A stretch of 41,594 bases of DNA from Pseudomonadota bacterium. GTDB taxonomy: Bacteria > Pseudomonadota > Gammaproteobacteria > Steroidobacterales > Steroidobacteraceae. The notes under the pieces are model-generated. The model had not been told where the DNA came from. It saw nothing but the letters and a program-made list of their open reading frames with translations, and ran no database searches. Both the position numbers and the translations under genes were made by a program. The stretch's first letter is position 1. Each line of letters starts with the position of its first letter. Positions 36,149 to 41,594 of the stretch are shown one piece after another. The stretch is from contig JAEYUC010000104.1 of assembly GCA_023433705.1 (NCBI GenBank), positions 1-41,594 of the forward strand, read 5' to 3'.

Positions 36149-36236
36149 GCCTAACGATTGACCTGAGCGGCGCGCTCGCCGATGTATGAGCTTGGCACTT
36201 TATCCCTCACGCGTCCGCTCGAACGAGGTGTTAGGC
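36149..36236 (-). repeat. attC site
   Basis: An 88-bp site with intact boxes (GCCTAAC at 36149, GTTAGGC ending at 36236) and consensus interior TTGGCACTTTATCCCTCACG. Confidence 0.93.
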
Positions 36237-36666
36237 GTCGCCTGGATTGAAGGCCCGTAATTGATACCGAGCAGTAGCCGTTCTACGGCTTCAGCGAAAG
36301 AATGGCCGATAGAATAGAGCTTCCCATCTAGCTCTGTGAAAGCAGGGAATCGCCTGCGCCAGACACAAAGATCAGCATGTGATCGTTGTGAGCGGCCGCG
36401 ATGGCCGCCATCTCGCCTAGTGATGACCACGCCTCTACGACAGTTGCCACATCGGGGCGAGGTGAAGCGTAGAAGCGCACATCGCTTGCCCCAAGGTCGC
36501 GACCTGGACCAATGCTTCCAACGCGAAGCCCGCCATATTCTTCGATGATCGCGGCAGCGCGTGTCTGCGCGCTTGCGCCAGGCAGCGATTCGGTGTCTGG
36601 GCGAGCTGACCTTCGCCAGCCCGCGGCAGTGAAAAGTGATTCGACAGAGGACGGCAGCTGGGCCAT
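36200..36666 (-). pseudogene. Cassette: SUKH-3-like immunity gene with a one-base frameshift
   Basis: The first frame (ATG 36666) reads MAQLPSSVESLFTAAGWRR and RAAAIIEEYGGLRVGSIGPG, which matches the SUKH-3 immunity fold, then stops after GAGDSLLSQS at 36328. The next frame continues PAFTELDGKLYSIGHSFAEA and VERLLLGINYG to the attC-encoded tail NTSFERTREG. Restoring one C in the CCC run near 36343-36349 would give one protein of about 155 residues, the normal SUKH-3 length. SUKH proteins neutralise nuclease toxins of polymorphic systems. Either a real loss of function or a sequencing error. Confidence 0.7.
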
Positions 36667-36672
36667 CGCGAC

Positions 36673-36759
36673 GCCTAACGGCTGAGTTGAGCGGCCGCAC
36701 GCCGGAGTATGAGCTTGGCACTTTATCTAGCACGCGTTCGCTCCTGCGATTTGTTAGGC
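36673..36759 (-). repeat. attC site
   Basis: An 87-bp site with both boxes intact. The plus-strand reading frame across it is open, which creates a false long ORF (36200-37027) joining two cassettes. Confidence 0.92.
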
Positions 36760-37095
36760 GAATCTCACCGCGATCAGTCCACCAATGCCACCGGTCGCCC
36801 CTAATAAGAAGGCGACAAGTGACGCTCCCGCAGCGACTTCCCAAATTGATAAGGCTGGGAAATCGTATGCGAGCCAAAACATAGAGCAAGCCGCGGCCAA
36901 TCCTACTGAAAGCGCACCGCGCCATGCCTGCACGGACCTGCCGATGCGCGCGGCTGCCGCTCCTGCAATCAACGCGACGGTAATCCATCCTGCGATTCCC
37001 AGCCAAATCTCGGCAGGACTTAGCCAAATGGCAATCCGCAGGTTGTATGGATTCTCCGTGACGTCTTGAGCTGGACTGACGTCATCCCCTGGCAA
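36754..37095 (-). CDS. Cassette: multi-helix membrane protein
   Basis: A 113-residue hydrophobic protein. Helices are visible at EIWLGIAGWITVALIAGAAA, GALSVGLAAACSMFWLAYDF and EVAAGASLVAFLLGATGGIG. No known family was recognised. The only start near the 5' end is TTG (37095); a GTG or another frame cannot be excluded. The stop codon TAA comes from the attC R'' box itself (frame 3 across the box). A 44-residue hydrophobic ORF precedes it in the same cassette, so the two may be halves of one disrupted gene or a small two-gene cassette. Confidence 0.55.
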   Translation of the reverse strand: MPGDDVSPAQDVTENPYNLRIAIWLSPAEIWLGIAGWITVALIAGAAAARIGRSVQAWRGALSVGLAAACSMFWLAYDFPALSIWEVAAGASLVAFLLGATGGIGGLIAVRFA

Positions 37096-37106
37096 CGTGT
37101 CTACGC

Positions 37107-37241
37107 TTATTTTCCTCCGACGAAGGAAGTGCGCTCAGCCAGCGATGGCGCGGAAGCAATCGTCGATACGCCCAGAAGAAAGAAGCCGACCAGCGCAATC
37201 GCAAATCCTGCGAGTAAACCTGGGAGGTCTGCGGTGCGCAT
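37107..37241 (-). CDS. Cassette: short single-helix ORF
   Basis: A 44-residue ORF (MRTADLPGLLAGFAIALVGF, then FLLGVSTIASAPSLAERTS) starting at ATG 37241, 8 nt inside the preceding R' box, as expected for a cassette's first gene. It has one membrane helix. It ends 11 bp before the next ORF. It may be the true N-terminal part of that membrane protein, separated by a frame error, or an independent small membrane protein. Confidence 0.45.
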   Translation of the reverse strand: MRTADLPGLLAGFAIALVGFFLLGVSTIASAPSLAERTSFVGGK

Positions 37242-37248
37242 GCGATTC

Positions 37249-37336
37249 GCCTAACGGTTGAGCCGAGCGGCGCGCACGCCGGCGTCTGCACTTGGCACGT
37301 CATCTTTCACGCGCCCGCTCCAGCGAGGTGTTAAGC
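37249..37336 (-). repeat. attC site
   Basis: An 88-bp site. R'' is GCTTAAC on the minus strand (fits RYYYAAC) and R' is GTTAGGC. Interior CTTGGCACGTCATCTTTCAC has a few changes. Confidence 0.92.
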
Positions 37337-37865
37337 GTGCAGTCTGCCAGCTCACGCCCTTCGACTTTGAAGTATTGACCCGACGAGTCCCACGTCACAG
37401 CGCCACCGTACTGCTGCCACGCTTGTCGCCAGCGCTCGGCCAATGCCCCGCGCCCGTACAAGCTTACGAAGTCTTCGAGCAGAACCCAGGCCGGCACGTC
37501 ATCAGACGACCGCTGGAGTAGATTGTCCCAGCATAGCTCAGGTAGCGAGCTTCGCTTCGATGTGGCGCCGAGAAAGAGATCCGACAACACGACCAACGCA
37601 ACATCACCTTCGACCATCCTTGGCCAGAACGGAACGGGCGAGTTTTCAGAGGCCTTTCGCTAGTCAGGGCTTCGATAAGCAAGGGAATGGCGTCCTTTCC
37701 CGAAGCCAGTATGGCTGCGACTTGCGGATCGCGTGGCCCAATGCCTTGATCTTGAACCCTCCCCTTTCCACCGAGTTGAGCGACAGCAAGCAGGTCAAAG
37801 GAACTGGGGGCCGCGAGGCAAGCTGGTGCGCTCACGAGCATGACGATGGCGACAGCGGTGCGCAT
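37300..37865 (-). pseudogene. Cassette: exported protein gene with a one-base frameshift
   Basis: The first frame begins RTAVAIVMLVSAPACLAAPS (signal peptide) and continues to AIPLLIEALTSER. The family-like text then carries on in another frame as ASENSPVPFWPRMVEGDVAL, LSDLFLG and WVLLEDFVSLYGRG, ending in the attC tail NTSLERARER. The shift falls near 37656-37664, in an AAAGG run. Restored, the protein would have about 188 residues. I do not recognise the family. The first frame alone gives a 133-residue product with a nonsense C terminus. Confidence 0.65.
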
Positions 37866-37870
37866 TGCAC

Positions 37871-37958
37871 GCCTAACGGCTGAGCTGAGCGGCGCGCGCG
37901 CCGGCGTTTGAGCTTTGCACTTTATCTTTCACGCGTACGCTCCAGCGAGGCGTTAGAC
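37871..37958 (-). repeat. attC site
   Basis: An 88-bp site. Boxes GCCTAAC and GTTAGAC (plus strand) both fit the consensus. Interior CTTTGCACTTTATCTTTCAC has one change. Confidence 0.93.
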
Positions 37959-37965
37959 CTCATTC

Positions 37966-38256
37966 CTATGATCCGTAGGTCCAAATGAGAGTAGCCAAGA
38001 GCAAGAACGCTGCAAAGATAGCACTCAGCAAACCAAGCGCTAACGCCACCGCGGGCGATCGCCTTTCTATTGGGACAGCGAAATGACTACCTACGCCGCA
38101 GAGGAGCCCCACGACCACTGCACCAAGTATCCATGCCGTATGGCCACCCGGCACCAATTCGAGGCGGCTTTGCGCGTAGTGGAGCAACGTAAGCGTAATG
38201 GTAGCCGCGCTTCCGAGTGCGGCCACAATAACGGCGATTCGCGGAGCTTGCGTCAT
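37966..38256 (-). CDS. Cassette: three-helix membrane protein
   Basis: A 96-residue hydrophobic protein. Helices: IAVIVAALGSAATITLTLLH, TAWILGAVVVGLLCGVGSHF and VALALGLLSAIFAAFLLLAT. Short polar turns (YAQSRLELVPGG, AVPIERRSP) join them. I do not recognise a family. ATG lies 4 nt inside the preceding R' box, with no ribosome site visible, as for most cassettes here; the attC hairpin region may influence its translation. The ORF stops just before the next attC core. Confidence 0.65.
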   Translation of the reverse strand: MTQAPRIAVIVAALGSAATITLTLLHYAQSRLELVPGGHTAWILGAVVVGLLCGVGSHFAVPIERRSPAVALALGLLSAIFAAFLLLATLIWTYGS

Positions 38257-38259
38257 GAG

Positions 38260-38347
38260 GTCTAACCATTGAGCTGAGCGGCGCGCACGCCGACGTCTGA
38301 GCTTGGCACCTTATTTATCACGCGTCCGCTCCAACGAGGTGTTAGGC
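38260..38347 (-). repeat. attC site
   Basis: An 88-bp site with boxes GTCTAAC and GTTAGGC (plus strand), both consistent with the core consensus. Confidence 0.93.
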
Positions 38348-38679
38348 GACGACCTTGCGTTGAGCCATTCCGAAAGCCTGCCGGCCCAAGTTCTGTACTC
38401 TCTCGACTTCTTGAACATCAAGCTGTCAGCATACGCCTGAACGAACTTGCGAATCGCGACCGTATCCCGAGCAAGAAGCTGTGTCGCCTCAGCTTGCAAC
38501 TGGCTTCGCGATTGTGACGATGCGTGCGAAAAGAAGTCCTCCCATATTTCCTCGTGGGTTGCGTGGTTAACCCATGCGTCTTGATGGTAGTAACACAGCA
38601 GGAATTCGCGCATGGCGTTGAGTTCCTCTACCGGTTGAGGACACGCTGGAGAACGGATTGAAGTCACGATGCCGCTCAC
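38311..38679 (-). CDS. Cassette: CdiI-like contact-dependent-inhibition immunity protein
   Basis: A 122-residue soluble, helical protein. LNAMREFLLCYYHQDAWVNH matches the opening of the CdiI_2-type immunity family (leading helix followed by a Y-F/Y-HQD motif). EEIWEDFFSHASSQSRSQL and EATQLLARDTVAIRKFVQ follow the same all-helical plan. No toxin gene accompanies it, so it would be an orphan immunity gene. Start is GTG 38679; an internal ATG (MREFLL) is the alternative. The last residues NTSLERTRDK are translated from the attC site. Confidence 0.7.
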   Translation of the reverse strand: MSGIVTSIRSPACPQPVEELNAMREFLLCYYHQDAWVNHATHEEIWEDFFSHASSQSRSQLQAEATQLLARDTVAIRKFVQAYADSLMFKKSREYRTWAGRLSEWLNARSSPNTSLERTRDK

Positions 38680-38682
38680 GTC

Positions 38683-38770
38683 GTCTAACGATTGAGCTGA
38701 GCAGCGCGCGCGCCTGCAATAGCGATTGGCACTTTATCCCTCACGCGTCCGCTCCGACGAGGTGTTAGAC
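38683..38770 (-). repeat. attC site
   Basis: An 88-bp site with boxes GTCTAAC and GTTAGAC (plus strand). The left inner half has several changes (GCAGCGCGCGCGCCTGCAAT). Confidence 0.92.
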
Positions 38771-38787
38771 GGCACCCTCGACTACGC

Positions 38788-39156
38788 CTAGCGTTTGCGT
38801 TCATGGCACATCACCAAAGGATCACCGTCCTCCGACACCAAATGCCATCCACCCTCTTGCTCTCGAAAGCTTGCGACAAGCTTTGTATCGCAGAACGGGC
38901 CCGCGTCAAGAGATAGCTCTCCGTCGGAGCGGAGGAACCAGCAGTGCGGCGTAGGTACGTCCTTTGCACTGAGAAGCCCAAGAAGCTTGGAGGATAGATC
39001 TTCTCCGACAATGACATTTGTCCTTCTCAGTTGCCCACTATTTACCGGCGTACCACACCCTTTCACGCTCTTTACCGCAAGAAGACTTAGCGATCCTGGC
39101 TGCGAGGGATGGGTCACGCATGCTGTAAGGGCCATCGAAGCGAGGGTGGTATACAC
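38788..39156 (-). CDS. Cassette: lipoprotein, unknown
   Basis: A 122-residue protein. GTG at 39156 gives YTTLASMALTACVTHPSQPG, a short signal with lipobox LTAC; the longer frame comes from read-through of the attC and is rejected. The mature part contains four Cys (VKGCGTPVNSGQL, PTPHCWFLRSDG, DAGPFCDTKLVAS, and PLVMCHERKR at the end), which could form two disulphides. ASFREQEGGWHLVSEDGDPL is a beta-hairpin-like end. Family unknown. It lies between an intact attC and one with damaged core boxes. Confidence 0.68.
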   Translation of the reverse strand: MYTTLASMALTACVTHPSQPGSLSLLAVKSVKGCGTPVNSGQLRRTNVIVGEDLSSKLLGLLSAKDVPTPHCWFLRSDGELSLDAGPFCDTKLVASFREQEGGWHLVSEDGDPLVMCHERKR

Positions 39157-39173
39157 AAGACGCGTGACTTGCC

Positions 39174-39260
39174 GTCTACGGCTGAGCTGAGCGGCGCGCG
39201 CGCCGGCGTTTGAGCTTGGCACTTTATCGTCCACGCGTCCGCTCCAGCGAGGCATTAGAT
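39174..39260 (-). repeat. attC site with damaged core boxes
   Basis: An 87-bp site. The cut-site box R' reads GTAGAC on the minus strand, missing one T of GTTRRRY. R'' reads ATCTAAT, breaking the invariant AAC. The interior remains consensus. It probably cannot recombine, which would fuse its two neighbouring cassettes into one unit. Confidence 0.85.
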
Positions 39261-39727
39261 GGCACCTCGATATCGGTGGTCGACGTTCGATCGATTTTGG
39301 CGATCTGCTTGTGACGTCGATCCATGTAGTCTCTCACCACCTTTGCAATGCCGTATCGCTGGCGATAGGCAAAGAACTTCTCAAGAAGTGCAAGCGCCTC
39401 GTCTAGCACGCGCTTCTGGGAAGCCGACCTCCCCGCGATTCGGCGCGCGATTATCGGCAAGCCAACAGCCCAATGCCTCGGAATTCCTTTGGGATTCCAC
39501 TTCAGCTCGAGCCAATAGTGAAAGCCCTCGAGCGGCACACCGAAAAGCGCCGCATCATATCCTTGAAGAAAGGTGACGGCAGACTGCACAGTCGGCTCCA
39601 CCATGAACAGGCCAGGGAACTTGCGCATGTTCGCAACTTCCTTTTCCACATCTCTATGGACTTGCTTTCTCGATCGTCGCAACGACGACATGATGTCGCG
39701 CCGGACTCGGAAGACCGTGAGTGCCAT
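39224..39727 (-). CDS. Cassette protein, unknown
   Basis: A 167-residue soluble, basic protein. Segments: SSLRRSRKQVHRDVEKEVAN, then PTVQSAVTFLQGYDAALFG, FHYWLELKWNPKGIPRHWAV and KVVRDYMDRRHKQIAKIDRT. I do not recognise a family. The C-terminal residues NASLERTRGR come from the attC site at 39174-39260, so this tail persists even though that site's core boxes are damaged. ATG at 39727 overlaps the next attC's R' box by two bases. Confidence 0.65.
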   Translation of the reverse strand: MALTVFRVRRDIMSSLRRSRKQVHRDVEKEVANMRKFPGLFMVEPTVQSAVTFLQGYDAALFGVPLEGFHYWLELKWNPKGIPRHWAVGLPIIARRIAGRSASQKRVLDEALALLEKFFAYRQRYGIAKVVRDYMDRRHKQIAKIDRTSTTDIEVPSNASLERTRGR

Positions 39728-39813
39728 CTAACGGTTGAGTTGAGCGGCGCGCGCGCCGACGTTTGAGCTTGGCACTTTATCCCCCACGCGTCCGCTCCAA
39801 CGAGGTGTTAGAC
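39726..39813 (-). repeat. attC site
   Basis: An 88-bp site. R' is GTTAGAT on the minus strand and R'' is GTCTAAC; both fit the consensus. Confidence 0.93.
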
Positions 39814-40148
39814 GGCACCACTGAGTTGAATAGCGTTTCCGCCTGGGCGTCGAGCAAGAATGGACTGCCCGGAGAGATTGGGTCCCAACCCCGCACGATG
39901 GCAAGTCGTATCAATTCTGCGACCGCGTGCGGAGTGATCGCGGTATTCCCGGCCTCCACCCACGCGTCGGGACGAGTGGCCCCGACAGTTACCACTAACG
40001 ACGAGGACTGCGGCACTGATGATGAAACTGCCAGAGTCATGGGCGTCCAGCCATTCGCCTGGATGTATGTGGGCTTGCGCCGGATGAGCCAACGATATTC
40101 GCTCCCGTCGACGGTGATTCGCCTAGAACCCTTCTTAGGGATGGTCAC
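39777..40148 (-). CDS. Cassette protein of a recurrent hypothetical family
   Basis: A 123-residue soluble protein. TIPKKGSRRITVDGSEYRWL then IRRKPTYIQANG is a conserved-looking opening I associate with widespread hypothetical proteins found in many bacteria. The middle (LVVTVGATRPDAWVEAGNTA) and AVAELIRLAIVRGWDP complete the pattern, with a terminal GSPFLLD strand. No catalytic motif is evident. Start is GTG 40148. The tail NTSLERTRGG is encoded by the attC site. Confidence 0.7.
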   Translation of the reverse strand: MTIPKKGSRRITVDGSEYRWLIRRKPTYIQANGWTPMTLAVSSSVPQSSSLVVTVGATRPDAWVEAGNTAITPHAVAELIRLAIVRGWDPISPGSPFLLDAQAETLFNSVVPSNTSLERTRGG

Positions 40149-40165
40149 GCAGACGCTCCAGTGCC

Positions 40166-40253
40166 GCCTAACGGCTGAGCTGAGCGGCGCGCACGCCGGC
40201 GTCTGAGCTTGGCACTTTATCCCTCACGCGTCCGCTCCAACGAGGTGTTAGAC
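40166..40253 (-). repeat. attC site
   Basis: An 88-bp site with boxes GCCTAAC and GTTAGAC (plus strand) and a full consensus interior. Confidence 0.94.
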
Positions 40254-40651
40254 GGCAAACCCTTGAGATTCGACGACTTGATCCAGCTCGCAACTGGATC
40301 CTCCTGCGTCAGCACGTCTAGCGCGCCATCCGTAGTGATAATTCGAAAGTGTTTGAGCGGCCTATCATAGGTTCCAGCGCTTGAGTCTTGAAGCCATGCG
40401 AGATAGGCAGAATTCCCCACGACATAGACCGAAGCTTCAGACAGCGAGCCCCACCACGGTTCCTTCAGGTAGACATGTTGCGGCTGCGCGCGAAAAGCGA
40501 GCGGTTCGCCAAAGTCGAGCGAAAGGATGCGCGTTGCCCCCTTACCTTTCGACATGGTCACCCGCAGCCTACCTAGGTCGCAACGCACGGACTCTAGGAA
40601 CAGCTCCTCTTCCATGCCCTCCGACGGTAGCCAGGCGGTGAGTGTTTCCAC
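40217..40651 (-). CDS. Cassette protein, unknown
   Basis: A 144-residue soluble protein without signal or membrane segments. It begins METLTAWLPSEGMEEELFLE (GTG start at 40651), has a mixed alpha/beta middle (ILSLDFGEPLAFRAQPQHVY, SLSEASVYVVGNSAYLAWLQ) and ends KHFRIITTDGALDVLTQEDP. I do not recognise a family. The general layout resembles small immunity-type proteins, but no diagnostic motif supports that. The last residues NTSLERTREG come from the attC site. Confidence 0.65.
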   Translation of the reverse strand: METLTAWLPSEGMEEELFLESVRCDLGRLRVTMSKGKGATRILSLDFGEPLAFRAQPQHVYLKEPWWGSLSEASVYVVGNSAYLAWLQDSSAGTYDRPLKHFRIITTDGALDVLTQEDPVASWIKSSNLKGLPSNTSLERTREG

Positions 40652-40658
40652 GTTTGCC

Positions 40659-40746
40659 GCCTAACGGTTGAGTTGAGCGGCGCGCGCGCCGCAGCATGAG
40701 CTTGGCACTTTATCTCGCACGCGTCCGCTCCAACGAGGTGTTAGGC
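40659..40746 (-). repeat. attC site
   Basis: An 88-bp site with both boxes intact (GCCTAAC at 40659, GTTAGGC ending at 40746). Confidence 0.94.
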
Positions 40747-40752
40747 CTGCCA

Positions 40753-41046
40753 CTAGCGATTTCCCTCAGCTATGGCAGATTCTGCTGGCACGACGACCTT
40801 GGATGGCGGCGCTTTCAGCGCATGCCGCTCAACCAAGAGAAATGCAATGACTGCGCCTAAGCCCGCGCCAATAAGCAAGCCAACTCCACCGAAGATGAAT
40901 ATGCCGATGCCTACGCCCATATCTCGAGACGGGTCGGGCGACGCCACTATTGGCCACAGAGCGCCAAGGATGCCGCACCCGAGCGCAATGCCAGTCCATA
41001 GAGCGAGGAACTTCAGTACAAGCGCAAGGCGACGAAGTGTGAGCAT
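40753..41046 (-). CDS. Cassette: two-helix membrane protein
   Basis: A 97-residue membrane protein. Helices: LVLKFLALWTGIALGCGILG and GIFIFGGVGLLIGAGLGAVI, the second Gly-rich with a GxxxG-like pattern that could mediate helix packing. A polar C-terminal tail (RHALKAPPSKVVVPAESAIA) follows. Family unknown. ATG lies 8 nt inside the preceding R' box. The stop is 6 nt before the attC core, so no attC-encoded tail is added. Confidence 0.65.
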   Translation of the reverse strand: MLTLRRLALVLKFLALWTGIALGCGILGALWPIVASPDPSRDMGVGIGIFIFGGVGLLIGAGLGAVIAFLLVERHALKAPPSKVVVPAESAIAEGNR

Positions 41047-41053
41047 GAAGCAG

Positions 41054-41141
41054 GCCTAACGATTGAGTTGATCGGCGCGGCTGCCGCGGTATGGGCTTGG
41101 CACTTTATCGTCCCCGCGTCCGCTCGAACGAGGTGTTCGGC
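41054..41141 (-). repeat. attC site
   Basis: An 88-bp site. R' is intact (GTTAGGC on minus). R'' is GCCGAAC, one mismatch to RYYYAAC. The left inner half differs slightly (GATCGGCGCGGCTGCCGCGG). Confidence 0.9.
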
Positions 41142-41159
41142 GACATGTCGTTGGGAAAT

Positions 41160-41465
41160 TCACAAGCAATCCCCGAAAACCGCGCATACAAAAACTAGCG
41201 AAAAGAAACCTAGAGCTAGGGTGCCCGCAAGGATGAAGAGGAGTATGAACAAAGGGCGCCACCAATTGGCAGGTAGAACTTTCCACAAGCAGATCGCTCC
41301 CGAGACCAGCGCGACACCAAGAGCCATAAAATCGCTCCAACTCGAGAATTCTCGAGTTGCCCTTGAACCGAGCAGATACAAGCAAAGTACGAGAAGGGGC
41401 AGAACTGCCACTCCCGCGACAAGCAGGAGCCTTTGTGTCGTGCCGCTATTGGTCGCAGTACTCAT
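41160..41465 (-). CDS. Cassette: three-helix membrane protein
   Basis: A 101-residue membrane protein. Helices: LLLVAGVAVLPLLVLCLYLL, FMALGVALVSGAICLWKVL and LFILLFILAGTLALGFFSLV. The end VCAVFGDCL has two Cys close together. I do not recognise a family. ATG lies 3 nt inside the preceding R' box. The stop is before the attC core, so no tail is added. Confidence 0.65.
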   Translation of the reverse strand: MSTATNSGTTQRLLLVAGVAVLPLLVLCLYLLGSRATREFSSWSDFMALGVALVSGAICLWKVLPANWWRPLFILLFILAGTLALGFFSLVFVCAVFGDCL

Positions 41466-41468
41466 GTC

Positions 41469-41556
41469 GCCTAACGATTGAGCTGAGCGGCGCGAACGCC
41501 GACGTTAGAGCTTGGCACTTTATCTTCCACGCGTCCGCTCCAGCGAGGTGTTAGGC
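41469..41556 (-). repeat. attC site (rightmost in the window)
   Basis: An 88-bp site with both boxes intact. It confirms that the array continues past the window's right edge. Confidence 0.94.
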
Positions 41557-41557
41557 C

Positions 41558-41594
41558 TCATTCCGCGTCGGCCTCCGCGGCGGAATTCATGGCA
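41558..41594 (-). CDS. Cassette gene, last 11 codons only
   Basis: A minus-strand frame enters from the right edge and ends AMNSAAEADAE with a TGA at 41558-41560, just inside the attC core. Position and orientation match the other cassette genes. The product cannot be judged. Confidence 0.4.
   Translation of the reverse strand, partial: AMNSAAEADAE

Larger units (their letters stand above)
31747..41594 (-). mobile_element. Distal part of a chromosomal integron cassette array
   Basis: About nineteen gene cassettes, nearly all with one minus-strand ORF, are separated by attC sites of about 88 bp. The sites have inverse boundary boxes, GCCTAAC-type (R'') and GTTAGGC-type (R'), and imperfect inner palindromes. 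attC follows each ORF on the minus strand, so attI and intI should lie right of 41594. Right-hand attC sites are near-identical, while the left four are decayed. Cassette DNA looks less GC-rich than the flanking chromosome. Many products are secreted, lipoproteins or membrane proteins. Confidence 0.93.

Noticed and set aside
36200..37027. A 275-codon ORF spanning two cassettes
   Set aside because: It reads through an intact attC in the one frame that is open across such sites and is rich in Arg/Ser with no family-like sequence.
31747..41594. Regular repeats at roughly 300-570 bp spacing as a CRISPR array
   Set aside because: Repeats are 85-104 bp with inverse core boxes and separated by ORF-sized DNA; they are attC sites, and no cas genes are seen.
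31747..41594. An integrase gene inside the window
   Set aside because: No cassette-region ORF shows tyrosine-recombinase motifs; orientation places it to the right of the window.

Overview
The window is high-GC gammaproteobacterial chromosome. The preserved blocks kdsA-eno, ftsB-ispD-ispF-truD and surE-pcm, and the rpfE-like/recJ/prfB/lysS neighbourhood, recall Xanthomonadales and related high-GC orders. I cannot fix the genus. No rRNA, tRNA or CRISPR array was recognised.

Region 1 (1-6.2 kb, minus strand) is a tight operon-like run: RpfE-like protein, recJ, a GNAT acetyltransferase, prfB with its programmed +1 frameshift site, lysS and the start of murI. Several joints are 4-nt start/stop overlaps. 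A short REP-like palindrome sits in frame inside the rpfE-like gene. Region 2 (6.2-12.4 kb) holds a divergent Mth938-domain gene, a MITE-like inverted-repeat element, pcm-surE, a divergent smrA-like gene, and ftsB-ispD-ispF-truD plus an ECI1-type enoyl-CoA isomerase.

Region 3 (12.4-18.5 kb) separates ftsB from eno, which are usually neighbours. It contains a Phd/VapC-like toxin-antitoxin pair, a DUF2059 protein, a small protein with a double-glycine-type leader, a two-unit M16 peptidase, and VOC and RDD proteins. Region 4 (18.5-31.7 kb) holds kdsA-eno, a SLOG-type protein, a GNAT enzyme, hrpA, a DEAD-box RNA helicase, bactofilin with a zinc-ribbon partner, a VIT1-type transporter and TspO.

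Region 5 (about 31.75 kb to the right edge) is the distal part of a chromosomal integron cassette array. About nineteen minus-strand cassettes are separated by attC sites of about 88 bp with inverse core boxes (GCCTAAC ... GTTAGGC). The orientation puts attI and the integrase beyond the right edge. attC sites are near-uniform on the right and decayed on the left, where the array abuts the cut-off remnant of an NTF2/SnoaL-like gene once coupled to tspO. Many cassette genes encode secreted, lipoprotein or membrane products. At least two look like orphan immunity genes (SUKH-3-like and CdiI-like). Two cassettes carry single-base frameshifts. About eight cassette proteins end in a common tail (NTSLERTR-type) that is translated from the attC site itself.
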